The notes under the pieces are model-generated. The model did not search any database, was not told where the DNA came from, and saw nothing but the letters and a program-made list of their open reading frames with translations. Positions 26,538 through 34,234 of a stretch of 64,000 nt of DNA are shown in pieces. Made by a program: the position numbers and the translations under genes. Numbering within the stretch: the first letter of the stretch is position 1; each line of letters opens with the position of its first letter. Origin of the DNA: an uncultured Clostridia bacterium (GTDB lineage Bacteria; Bacillota; Clostridia; Oscillospirales; Oscillospiraceae). The DNA is taken from assembly GCA_945876285.1 (NCBI GenBank), contig CAMCNO010000003.1, positions 1 to 64,000 of the forward strand. The letters run 5' to 3'.

Positions 26538-28742
26538 ATGGAAGAACTGGTCACCTGGGAGGGCACGGTACATAGCGTGATTTTTCAAAATGCCGAGAAC
26601 GGCTATACGGTGCTCCGCCTCCTCACCGAGGAGGGCGAGGTGGTCACAGTGGTGGGGTGCATTCCCTGCGCCGCGCCGGGAGAGCATCTGACGGTCTCTG
26701 GCGTGTGGGAGACCCACCCCCAGCACGGCGAGCAGCTGCGGGCGGTGGAGCTGGAGCGGAGCCTGCCGGAGGACGAGGAGGAGATTTTCAATTACCTGTC
26801 CTCCGGTGTGTGCAAGGGCGTGGGCCCCGCCACCGCCCGGCGCATCGTGGACCGCTTCGGCTCTGAGACGCTGGACATTCTGGAACAGGACCCGGGGCGG
26901 CTGAGCCTCATTAAAGGCATCACGGAGAAGAAGGCCCAGGAGATTGCCGCCAGCTTCCGGCAGGCCATGGGCCTGCGGCGGCTGATGGCATTCCTGGCCC
27001 AGTACCAGCTGCCTCCCGTGCTTGCCATGCGGCTTCGGCAGGTCTACGGCGACGCGGCGCTGGAAAAGGTGCGGGAAAATCCCTACCTCCTGTCCTCCGA
27101 TGACTGCGGCGTGGAGTTTTCCGCCACAGACGAGATCGCCATGAGCATGGGGTTTTCCGCTGACTGCGGCGAGCGGCTGCGGGCGGCGGTGACCTTTGAA
27201 CTGAGCCACAACGAGAATAACGGCCATGTGTTCCTGCCCCGGCCCAAGCTGGTGGCGGCCACCTGCCAGCTTCTGGACTGTTCCGGAGAGCTGGTGGAAA
27301 GCGCCCTGGATGACCTGATCGAGCGCCGGGCTGTGGTGCAGGAGCCGGTGGCGAACGTGGAGGCCTGCTACCTCCGGCGGCTGTGGGAGGCGGAGGCGTC
27401 CGCCTGCGTACGCTTGAACGGCCTGCTGGCGGTGGATGCCGACGAAAGTCGCCAGGCGGATAAGGCTGTCTCCGAAATTGAGACGGAGCAGGGCATTACT
27501 TACGCGCCCCAGCAGCGGCAGGCGGTGGAGCTGGCGGCAAAAACCGGGGTGGTCATCCTCACCGGCGGCCCCGGCACCGGCAAGACCACCACCGTCCGGG
27601 GTATCGTGGCGCTGTTTGAAAAGATGGGGCTGGACATCGTGCTGGCGGCCCCCACCGGGCGGGCGGCGAAGCGCATGAGCGAGCTGACGGGCCGGGAGGC
27701 CCAGACCGTCCACCGGCTGCTGGGGATGAGCTGGAATGAGGCCACTCAGCAGGTGACGTTTACCAAGACGGAAAAGGAGCCGCTGGAGACCGACGCCGTC
27801 ATTGTGGACGAGATGAGCATGGTCGACCTGACGCTGTTTTCCGCCCTGCTGCGGGCCTTGCGGCCCGGCACCCGGCTGGTGCTGGTGGGCGACGCCGACC
27901 AGCTGCCCTCCGTGGGGGCGGGAAATGTGTTCTCCGACCTTATCCGCAGTGGACGGGTGGAGACGGTTTTCCTGCGGGAGGTGTTCCGCCAGGCGGAGCA
28001 GTCCGCCATCATCCGCAACGCCCACGCCGTCAACCTGGGCCAGCCGCCCCAGCTGACCAACGACCAGGGAGATTTCTTCTTTATGTGCCGCCGGGACGGC
28101 GAGCGGACGGTCTCCACCATCGTGGAGCTGTGCAAGACCCGCCTGCCGGAGAAAATGGGTATCCCGGCGGACCAGATTCAGGTATTGACCCCCACCCGGA
28201 AGGGGGCCAGCGGAACCATCAATCTGAACCGCTGCCTTCAGGCGGCCCTGAACCCCGCCGGGCCGGACAAGCGGGAAATTATATGGGGGGACAGGCTGTT
28301 CCGGGAGGGCGACCGCATCATGCAGACCCGGAACGACTACAACGTGGTCTGGGGCCGGGAGGACGGCACCATCGGCACGGGGATTTTCAACGGCGACGTG
28401 GGGAAGATCCTGCAGATCGACCCCTCCGGCGAGTGGCTAGCCGTGGAGTTCGACGGCCGGGCGGCCACCTACGGCGTGGAGATGCTGAACGAGATCGACC
28501 TGGCCTACGCCATGACCGTCCACAAGGCGCAGGGCAGCGAGTACCGCTGCGTGGTGATGGCGGCCATGCCGGCGGCCCAGTCCCTGATGGTCCGGGGCGT
28601 GCTGTACACCGCCCTGACCCGGGCGCGGGAGCTGCTGATCGTGGTGGGCGACGACGCGGCCATCCGGGCCATGGCGGCAAACGATAAGCAGCAGAAGCGC
28701 TATTCCGGCCTGCGGTGGCGGTTGGCGCACAGTGAGGGGTGA
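26538..28742 (+). CDS. recD2: RecD2-type ATP-dependent DNA helicase
   Basis: A superfamily 1B 5'-3' helicase of 734 residues. An N-terminal OB-like region and tandem helix-hairpin-helix segments (SSGVCKGVGPATARRI, then IKGITEKKAQEI) precede the helicase core with Walker A TGGPGTGKTTT (~341-351), Walker B VDEMSM, and C-terminal motifs TVHKAQGSE and YTALTRARE. RecD2 acts without RecBC in DNA repair and replication fork maintenance. It is the last gene of the run that starts at yqfC and is followed by a terminator. Confidence 0.96.
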   Translation: MEELVTWEGTVHSVIFQNAENGYTVLRLLTEEGEVVTVVGCIPCAAPGEHLTVSGVWETHPQHGEQLRAVELERSLPEDEEEIFNYLSSGVCKGVGPATARRIVDRFGSETLDILEQDPGRLSLIKGITEKKAQEIAASFRQAMGLRRLMAFLAQYQLPPVLAMRLRQVYGDAALEKVRENPYLLSSDDCGVEFSATDEIAMSMGFSADCGERLRAAVTFELSHNENNGHVFLPRPKLVAATCQLLDCSGELVESALDDLIERRAVVQEPVANVEACYLRRLWEAEASACVRLNGLLAVDADESRQADKAVSEIETEQGITYAPQQRQAVELAAKTGVVILTGGPGTGKTTTVRGIVALFEKMGLDIVLAAPTGRAAKRMSELTGREAQTVHRLLGMSWNEATQQVTFTKTEKEPLETDAVIVDEMSMVDLTLFSALLRALRPGTRLVLVGDADQLPSVGAGNVFSDLIRSGRVETVFLREVFRQAEQSAIIRNAHAVNLGQPPQLTNDQGDFFFMCRRDGERTVSTIVELCKTRLPEKMGIPADQIQVLTPTRKGASGTINLNRCLQAALNPAGPDKREIIWGDRLFREGDRIMQTRNDYNVVWGREDGTIGTGIFNGDVGKILQIDPSGEWLAVEFDGRAATYGVEMLNEIDLAYAMTVHKAQGSEYRCVVMAAMPAAQSLMVRGVLYTALTRARELLIVVGDDAAIRAMAANDKQQKRYSGLRWRLAHSEG

Positions 28743-28748
28743 ACTCTG

Positions 28749-28771
28749 AAAAGAGGGAGCCCCTCTTTTTG
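28749..28771 (+). terminator. terminator of recD2
   Basis: AAAAGAGGG (28749-28757), loop AGC, CCCTCTTTT, then TG: a 9-bp stem with T-rich 3' side immediately after the stop codon. Confidence 0.8.
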
Positions 28772-28805
28772 TCCGCCCACGGGGCGGGGACGGGGGACGG
28801 CCCCC

Positions 28806-28836
28806 ACTTTTCTTTGGGTTGCGCCCAAAGAAAAGT
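28806..28836. repeat. 13-bp-stem palindrome
   Basis: ACTTTTCTTTGGG (28806-28818), loop TTGCG, CCCAAAGAAAAGT (28824-28836): a perfect inverted repeat. A relative with the same TTTTCTTT core lies at 29333-29358, so the pair may mark the ends of one element. Confidence 0.7.
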
Positions 28837-28876
28837 CGCCGCCGCAGCGGTGGAAAAGAAAGGCGCTTTGGGCGGA

Positions 28877-28904
28877 TCAACTTGACACATTTGTGTCAAG
28901 TTGA
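28877..28904. repeat. 28-bp near-perfect palindrome
   Basis: TCAACTTGACACA (28877-28889), two T bases, TGTGTCAAGTTGA (28892-28904). Half of it (TCAACTTGACA) recurs at 28-38. It could be a cruciform, a regulator site or the end of a mobile repeat. Confidence 0.7.
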
Positions 28905-29332
28905 CCGCGGGACGGGAGTCGAGCGAGCCGGTGCGGCAGAAACTTGAGGGCTTGTACCGGGTGCGCTTGAGCCTTGGGGGACAGAGAGGGTGCTTCCCCG
29001 CATTTGGGGGTGTGGGAGCGGCTTTCGGGGTGGTTGTCGAATTTGGCACGCTTCTGGCCCCGCGCGTTCCGCTTCGCTACGCGCTACCTGGGCGCGCCAG
29101 TGCAGCGGCAGCGAAAAGGGACGCAGACCAAATCGGTTTTGCACCCCGACCTTGCAATTCCTGGTCGCGGGCCACAGACCGAAACATTCAGCAAAATCGG
29201 GCCCGCGCCCAACGCTGGAGCTTGCCTCGACTGCACAATGTCTCTTGCTGGGACCCCTCGTTTTAAGCAAATGAGGCGCCAACGGCGCCGGTTTTGCGCA
29301 GAGCGGTTTTCTTTTACACCGGGCGCGGCGCG

Positions 29333-29358
29333 TTTTCTTTTGGCAAGACAAAAGAAAA
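29333..29358. repeat. 10-bp-stem hairpin
   Basis: TTTTCTTTTG (29333-29342), loop GCAAGA, CAAAAGAAAA (29349-29358). Confidence 0.65.
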
Positions 29359-29490
29359 TGGGGGGCGCCTCCCCGTGCAGGGAGCTGCACCAATTTAAAA
29401 AAGGACTGAAACGAGAACCTTTTGCATATCCTGACTCCATAGAATGAAAGCAAAGATGGACCGAAATGGGTTCAATTTGCGGAGGCCCCT

Positions 29491-29727
29491 ATGGAGCAAA
29501 AAATCAAACAAGACATCAATATAGGTGCAAATATCAAGGCGATTCGGAAGCGGAAGAAGATCAAACAGGTGGATTTGGTGCGCCTTCTACAGTTGGAGGG
29601 CGTGGATATGACGCGAGAGACGCTGGTAAAGATCGAGGGTGGTATCCAGCACATTAAGGCGTCCCAACTGCGCGGTATCCGGGATGCGCTGAAAACCACT
29701 TACGACGAGCTTTTGGCAGAGCAATGA
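29491..29727 (+). CDS. small XRE-family regulator
   Basis: A 78-residue helix-turn-helix protein made up almost only of the Cro/CI domain. KKIKQVDLVRLLQLEGVDMT is the first half and RETLVKIEGGIQHIKASQL the recognition part. GCGGAGG precedes the start. Its stop overlaps the start of the comF-like gene (ATGA), so the two are coupled. Target unknown. Confidence 0.85.
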   Translation: MEQKIKQDINIGANIKAIRKRKKIKQVDLVRLLQLEGVDMTRETLVKIEGGIQHIKASQLRGIRDALKTTYDELLAEQ

Positions 29728-30380
29728 ACCTGCTGGACCGTATCCTGGACCTCCTGTTCCCGCCGAAGTGTCCGTTCTGCGGCCGGGTGCGGGAACATGG
29801 CGGTATCTGTCCGGAATGTGAAAAAACCCTGCCGTGGACGGCGGAAAACGAGGTTTGCCGGGAACTCCCTGGCGCTCTGCGGTGCGCCGCGCCTTTATGG
29901 TATGAGGAACTGGCCCGGGAGGGCATCCTGCGGTTCAAGTTCCAGGGCGCGTCCGCTTTGGCCACGGCCCTGGGCGAGTTGGCGGCACGCTGCGCCGCCG
30001 AGCAATTTCCCGGGGAGTTCGATACCGTGACCTGGGTGCCCGTCAGCAAAAAACGGCTGCGGAAGCGGGGCTACGACCAGGCGGAGCTGCTGGCCCGGGC
30101 CGCCTGCCGCTTGTGGGACACGGAGCCGGTGTGCCTTTTGCACAAGACCGTGGACAATCCTGCCCAGTCCGGCATTTCCGATGCCGCCGCCCGCCGGGCC
30201 AACGTCCTGGGCGTCTATGAGGTATGCGGGGACGCGGCGGGAAAGCGGGTGCTGCTCATGGATGACATCTGTACCACCGGGGCCACCCTGTCGGAGTGCG
30301 CCCAAGTGCTGAAGGACGCCGGGGCGGAGAGCGTCGTCTGTGTTGCTGTGTCCAAAACCAGGGGAACGTTCAAAAAATAA
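29724..30380 (+). CDS. comF: ComF-family phosphoribosyltransferase-like protein
   Basis: A 218-residue ComF protein. The N-terminal four-cysteine zinc finger (CPFCGRV and CPEC, residues 15-34) is followed by a type I phosphoribosyltransferase domain with the PRPP-binding motif VLLMDDICTTGAT. ComF is linked to natural transformation in Firmicutes; its reaction is unknown. The KKRLRKRGYDQAELLA segment is typical of the family. It is coupled to an XRE regulator upstream and ends 100 nt before the mreB-like gene. Confidence 0.9.
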   Translation: MNLLDRILDLLFPPKCPFCGRVREHGGICPECEKTLPWTAENEVCRELPGALRCAAPLWYEELAREGILRFKFQGASALATALGELAARCAAEQFPGEFDTVTWVPVSKKRLRKRGYDQAELLARAACRLWDTEPVCLLHKTVDNPAQSGISDAAARRANVLGVYEVCGDAAGKRVLLMDDICTTGATLSECAQVLKDAGAESVVCVAVSKTRGTFKK

Positions 30381-30382
30381 TA

Positions 30383-30411
30383 TTGCATTCCCGGAAAACT
30401 ATTGGTATAAT
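30383..30411 (+). promoter_or_regulatory. promoter of the MreB/Mbl gene
   Basis: TTGCAT (30383-30388), 17 nt, perfect TATAAT (30406-30411), preceded by TGG (extended -10). The leader to the start codon is about 65 nt. Confidence 0.7.
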
Positions 30412-30480
30412 ATACCCTGTATGATTGCGCACGGTGAAAATCGTTCATAATACGGACAGAAAATCAAATGAGGTGGATTT

Positions 30481-31506
30481 ATGCCTATGGCTAAGGATAT
30501 TGGTATCGATTTGGGAACCGCATCGGTTCTGGTTTACGTGAAGGGTAAGGGGATCGTACTGAACGAGCCCTCTGTGGTGGCGCTGGATAAGAACACCGGC
30601 AAGCTGCTGAAGGTGGGCGCCGAGGCGCAGGCCATGCTGGGCCGTACCCCCGGCAACATTGTGGCTATCCGTCCCCTGCGGGAGGGCGTCATCTCCGACT
30701 ACGACATGACGGAGCGGATGCTGAAGGAATTCATTCATAAGGTGGCCGGGTTCTCCTTCTTCAAGCCCCGGGTCATCATCTGCGTACCCTCCGGCATCAC
30801 CGAGGTCGAGGAGCGTGCCGTCATCGACGCGGGCATCCAGGCCGGTGCCCGGAAGGTGTTCCTGATCGAGGAACCCGTGGCAGCCGCCATCGGCGCCGGC
30901 ATTGACATTGCCAAGCCCGACGGCCACATGGTGGTGGATATCGGCGGCGGTACCGCTGACATCGCCGTCATCTCCCTTTCTGGCGTGGTGGAGAGCGCCT
31001 CCATCAAGATCGCCGGCGACCAGCTCAACGAGGCTGTGGTGAAGTATATGCGCCGCACCCACAACCTGCTGGTGGGCGAGCGCACCGCCGAGGAGATGAA
31101 GAAACAGATCGGCTGCGTGTTCCCCAAGGACGAGGAGGAGACCATGGACGTGAAGGGCCGCTGCCTGCTCACCGGCCTGCCCAAGGTCGTCACCGTCAGC
31201 TCCACTGAAATGATGGACGCCTTCGAGGAGCCTGTGGAGCGCATCATGGAGGCCATCCACTCCGTGCTGGAGCGGACGCCCCCCGAACTGGTGGCGGATA
31301 TCTCCACCAACGGCATCGTGATGACCGGCGGCGGCAGCCTGGTATCCGGCTTTGACAAGCTGGTCTCCGCCCGCACCGGTATCCACACCGTCATTGCGGA
31401 TGATGCGATTTCCTGCGTCGCTCTGGGCACCGGCAAGAGCCTGGACTCCCTGAACAACATGCAGGATGGCACCATGAACCTTTCCCGGCGGAAGCAGATG
31501 AACTAA
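30481..31506 (+). CDS. mreB: rod-shape-determining protein of the MreB/Mbl family
   Basis: A 341-residue bacterial actin that organises cell-wall elongation under the membrane. The phosphate-1 motif IGIDLGTASVLVYVKGKGI, the connect and phosphate-2 motif VVDIGGGTADIAV and the adenosine motif MTGGGSLVSGFD are intact. The gene stands alone, without mreC-mreD, which fits the Mbl or MreBH type paralogues found outside the mre operon. The exact paralogue cannot be told from sequence alone. GAGGTGG precedes the ATG at 30481; a second ATG 6 nt later is possible. Confidence 0.9.
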   Translation: MPMAKDIGIDLGTASVLVYVKGKGIVLNEPSVVALDKNTGKLLKVGAEAQAMLGRTPGNIVAIRPLREGVISDYDMTERMLKEFIHKVAGFSFFKPRVIICVPSGITEVEERAVIDAGIQAGARKVFLIEEPVAAAIGAGIDIAKPDGHMVVDIGGGTADIAVISLSGVVESASIKIAGDQLNEAVVKYMRRTHNLLVGERTAEEMKKQIGCVFPKDEEETMDVKGRCLLTGLPKVVTVSSTEMMDAFEEPVERIMEAIHSVLERTPPELVADISTNGIVMTGGGSLVSGFDKLVSARTGIHTVIADDAISCVALGTGKSLDSLNNMQDGTMNLSRRKQMN

Positions 31507-31508
31507 TT

Positions 31509-31739
31509 CCAGAGGGGACTGTGTCTCCCCCTGGACGAAAACGAATAAAGAAAACGGAGTCTTTTGGCTCCGTTTTCTTTTTCCGTTTGCTGCCCCCCAC
31601 CACCAGTGACGTCGGTCACTGGTGTGTTTGCCCCAAGGGCAAACAGGTCGGGGTATTTTCGCCACACACATGTCGCGGCGAAAATGATTTCATTTTATTC
31701 ATTCGCCAGCGGCGAAAGAACCGGGGAACCTTGGTTCCC
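31509..31739 (+). repeat. intergenic hairpin array A
   Basis: A series of hairpins directly after the mreB-like stop codon: a GGGGA..TCCCC hairpin (31509-31534), the terminator (31547-31584), CACCAGTGAC/GTCACTGGTG (31601-31624), GTTTGCCC/GGGCAAAC (31626-31644), ATTTTCGCC/GGCGAAAAT with ACATGT in its loop (31655-31685), TTCGCC-AGC-GGCGAA (31702-31716) and GGGAACC/GGTTCCC (31724-31739). The same order, apart from the terminator and the last hairpin, recurs in array B (46140-46287, minus strand). Confidence 0.75.
31547..31584. terminator. terminator of the MreB/Mbl gene
   Basis: AAAGAAAACGGAG (31547-31559) pairs with CTCCGTTTTCTTT (31568-31580), followed by TTCC. It sits inside hairpin array A. 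Confidence 0.75.
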
Positions 31740-31750
31740 TGGACCTTCCT

Positions 31751-32356
31751 CTAACGGGAATGATACTCCTGCTGGGCGGCTTCCCACTTCTCCCGGTCAG
31801 CGTCCGTGATGGGACGCAGGACGCGGCAGGGGGTCCCGGCGGCGATGACGTTGGGCGGGATGTCCTTCGTCACCACGGAGCCCGCGGCAATGACGCTGTT
31901 CCGGCCGATGGTCACGCCGGGACAGACCACCACATTCCCGCCCAGCCAGACGCTGTCCTCCAGGGTGATGGGCAGGCCGTATTCCAGGCCTGCGTCCCGG
32001 ACCTCCGGCGCGATGGGATGTCCGGCGGTATAGAGGCCCGCCCGGGGGCCGATGAGGACCCGGTCTCCGATGGTGATGTGCGCCACGTCCAGGAAAATAC
32101 AGTCATAATTGATGAATACATGGTCGCCCAGGGTAATGTGGGCACCATAGTCGCAGCGGAAGCTGGGTTCGATCCAACTGTTTTCTCCCAAATGGCCCAG
32201 CAACTCCCGCAGGAGCGCTGTCCGGCTTTCGTAGTCCGTGGGGTCCATCTGGTTGTAGCGCCAGGTCAGCTTTTTCGCCCGGTCCCTGGCCGCCGCAAGG
32301 GCCTCGTCTCCGGCGTCGTATAGCCTGCCCGACAGCATCCGTTCCAGTTCTGTCAT
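31751..32356 (-). CDS. sugar O-acetyltransferase (maltose/galactoside acetyltransferase-like)
   Basis: A 201-residue left-handed beta-helix (hexapeptide repeat) acetyltransferase that transfers acetyl from acetyl-CoA to a sugar hydroxyl. The N-terminal Mac domain (MTELERMLSGRLYDAGDEAL) is followed by the repeats. The active-site His is in YTAGHPI, and the typical WLGGNVVVCPGVTIG and GSVVTKDIP motifs are present. AAAGGAG precedes the start. It is a single gene with its own extended -10 promoter. Confidence 0.93.
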   Translation of the reverse strand: MTELERMLSGRLYDAGDEALAAARDRAKKLTWRYNQMDPTDYESRTALLRELLGHLGENSWIEPSFRCDYGAHITLGDHVFINYDCIFLDVAHITIGDRVLIGPRAGLYTAGHPIAPEVRDAGLEYGLPITLEDSVWLGGNVVVCPGVTIGRNSVIAAGSVVTKDIPPNVIAAGTPCRVLRPITDADREKWEAAQQEYHSR

Positions 32357-32385
32357 GATACCAGCTCCTTTTCTTTCTTGGACAA

Positions 32386-32415
32386 ACTATACCATACCGG
32401 AGGAGCGGGAGTAAA
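32386..32415 (-). promoter_or_regulatory. promoter of the acetyltransferase gene
   Basis: On the minus strand TTTACT (32410-32415), 18 nt, TATAGT (32386-32391) preceded by TGG. Confidence 0.55.
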
Positions 32416-32514
32416 CAAAAACGATGGAAATTCCTTGCTTTTTGTTGTGGATTTGGGTATAGTAAAGCTGTCTTTTGCAAATTTTTTCTGCCGATGTTCG
32501 GGTCTGCCGCCGGA

Positions 32515-32551
32515 AGAAAAAACGGAAGCAGAGTCGCAAGACTCTGCTTCC
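32515..32551 (-). terminator. terminator of the NSS transporter gene
   Basis: A 12-bp perfect stem (32524-32535 with 32540-32551), GCAA-type loop, followed on the minus strand by GTTTTTTC. Confidence 0.85.
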
Positions 32552-32611
32552 TGTTGCGAAAACGACTGTATGGAACTTGTATCAGGTGTATCCTGACGGG
32601 GAATCCTGTAC

Positions 32612-34069
32612 TCAGCCGAAAATGCCCAGACCGAAGAAGTCGTTGATCTGGCCCAGCAGGATCAGCACCATGCCCAGCGGCACGATGAACTTGATGCAGA
32701 AGGCGAAGAAGCCGTCGATCTTGCTGGAGGCGCCGCTGTGGATCTCGTCCAGCAGCGTCTTGGGCTTGATCTCCCAGCCCACCATGATGCTCATCAGCAG
32801 AGCGCCCAGAGGCATGGCGATGCCTTCGGACATCATATCCATGAAGTCCAGCCAGCAGTCGTTCCAGCCGTGGATGCCGAAGGTAGCCTGACCGGGGACC
32901 CAGATGCCGTTGCTGCCCAGGCCGTCCACGGCCACCAGCGCAGCCTCCACCATGATAGCCAGACACACCAGCAGGACGATGCGGTGGCGGTTGCCCTCCT
33001 GGCCCTTGGCGGCGGCGCGGTCCATGAAGAAGGTGGCGACCACTTCCACCAGGGAGATGGCGGAGGAAATGGCGGCGATCAGCACCAGCAGGTAGAAGAT
33101 GACACCGAACAGGGGGCCGATGGTACCCATGGCCTGGAACACGTCCTGCAGGGTGACGAACAGCAGGCTGGGGCCGCCCAGCTTGATCTCGTTCAGGGGG
33201 ATGCCGTTCTGGATGCCGTTGGCCACGGCGGCGGGGATGACGGCGATGCCGGCCATGGTGGCGACCACGGTGTCCGCCACCACGATGACGGCGGAGTTTT
33301 TCACCAGATCCTCTTTCTTATCCAGATAGGAGCCGTAGGTGATCATGACGCCCATGGCCAGAGACAGGGAGAAGAACATCTGGCCGCCGGCGGTGGCGAG
33401 GACGGTGGCGAAGTTGGGTTCCGCGGCGATGAAGCCCGCCTTCACGGCGTAGCCGGGGACGAACATGAACTTCAGACCCTCCATGGCGCCGGGCAGAGTC
33501 AGGGAGCGGATGATAATGATGACCAGCATGACGAACAGAGCGGGCATACCCACCTTGTTGAACTTCTCGATGCCGCCGGACACGCCGCCCCGGTTGATTA
33601 AGTAGCAGATGATGAGGAACAGCAGCGTAAACGCCACGCAGCCGAAGGGATTGGTCAGCATGGCGCCGAACAGGTCGGAGCCGGTCTTGATCTCCGCCCC
33701 GGCGAAGGCCAGGTTGCTCAGGTTCAGGGCCATGTACTCAATGCAGTAGCCGCCCAGAACGGAGTAGAAGCTCATGATGACAAAGGGAGAAAAGACTGCC
33801 AGCCAGCCCACCCATTTGAACTTCTTGGACAGGGCGTGGTAAGCGCCAACAGTGCCCTTGCCGGTCTTGCGGCCCATGGCAAGCTCGCCCATCATGATGA
33901 CGAAGCCTACGAATACCGCCAGCAGCAGGTAGATCAGCAGGAAGGTGAAGCCGCCGGACTTACCCATTTTATACGGGAAGCCCCAGATGTTGCCCAGGCC
34001 AACAGCAGAGCCGATGGCCGCCAGCAGGAAGCCGATATTACTTCCCCAGGAACCTCTTTCATTTGCCAT
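32612..34069 (-). CDS. sodium-dependent transporter, NSS (SNF) family
   Basis: A 485-residue LeuT-fold symporter with about eleven or twelve helices that uses sodium to import amino acids or related amines. The signature GSAVGLGNIWGFPYKMGKSGGF region lies in helix 1 (residues ~18-40, quoted motif shortened in meaning to GLGNIWGFPY). It has the extended C-terminus typical of the bacterial tyrosine/tryptophan-type members. The substrate cannot be inferred. It is a single gene with its own consensus promoter and terminator. Confidence 0.93.
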   Translation of the reverse strand: MANERGSWGSNIGFLLAAIGSAVGLGNIWGFPYKMGKSGGFTFLLIYLLLAVFVGFVIMMGELAMGRKTGKGTVGAYHALSKKFKWVGWLAVFSPFVIMSFYSVLGGYCIEYMALNLSNLAFAGAEIKTGSDLFGAMLTNPFGCVAFTLLFLIICYLINRGGVSGGIEKFNKVGMPALFVMLVIIIIRSLTLPGAMEGLKFMFVPGYAVKAGFIAAEPNFATVLATAGGQMFFSLSLAMGVMITYGSYLDKKEDLVKNSAVIVVADTVVATMAGIAVIPAAVANGIQNGIPLNEIKLGGPSLLFVTLQDVFQAMGTIGPLFGVIFYLLVLIAAISSAISLVEVVATFFMDRAAAKGQEGNRHRIVLLVCLAIMVEAALVAVDGLGSNGIWVPGQATFGIHGWNDCWLDFMDMMSEGIAMPLGALLMSIMVGWEIKPKTLLDEIHSGASSKIDGFFAFCIKFIVPLGMVLILLGQINDFFGLGIFG

Positions 34070-34125
34070 AAAAACCCCTCTTTCCCATTAAAAAAACTCA
34101 TGCCCAACATTAAGTTCCTTCATAT

Positions 34126-34154
34126 ATGATACGATATTTCCCTCTGACCGTCAA
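34126..34154 (-). promoter_or_regulatory. promoter of the NSS transporter gene
   Basis: On the minus strand TTGACG (34149-34154), 17 nt, TATCAT (34126-34131). Confidence 0.75.
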
Positions 34155-34234
34155 GAGCGTATAAAAACATATTTTGAGAGTTTGTCCACAAAAGAACGAC
34201 AAAACTTTCACAAACAAAAGAAAAGGATGAGAGT

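Larger units (their letters stand above)
28772..29490. repeat. gene-free, hairpin-rich region, probable dispersed intergenic repeat
   Basis: About 720 bp without a credible gene. Open frames of up to 157 codons exist but have no ribosome site, unusual composition (rich in Arg, Pro, Gly) and stop-poor frames on both strands, as expected of GC-rich non-coding DNA. It contains several long palindromes at 28806-28836, 28877-28904 and 29333-29358, a GGCGCC-AAC-GGCGCC hairpin near 29272-29286, and GTGCAGGGAGCTGCAC near 29374-29389. I recall similar sequence and its spurious ORF products in Oscillospiraceae genomes, but could not search. Confidence 0.5.

Noticed and set aside
28974-29447. 157-codon open frame in the gene-free region
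   Set aside because: No ribosome site, Arg/Pro/Gly-rich composition, overlaps palindromes; similar pseudo-products are expected from a repeated non-coding element.
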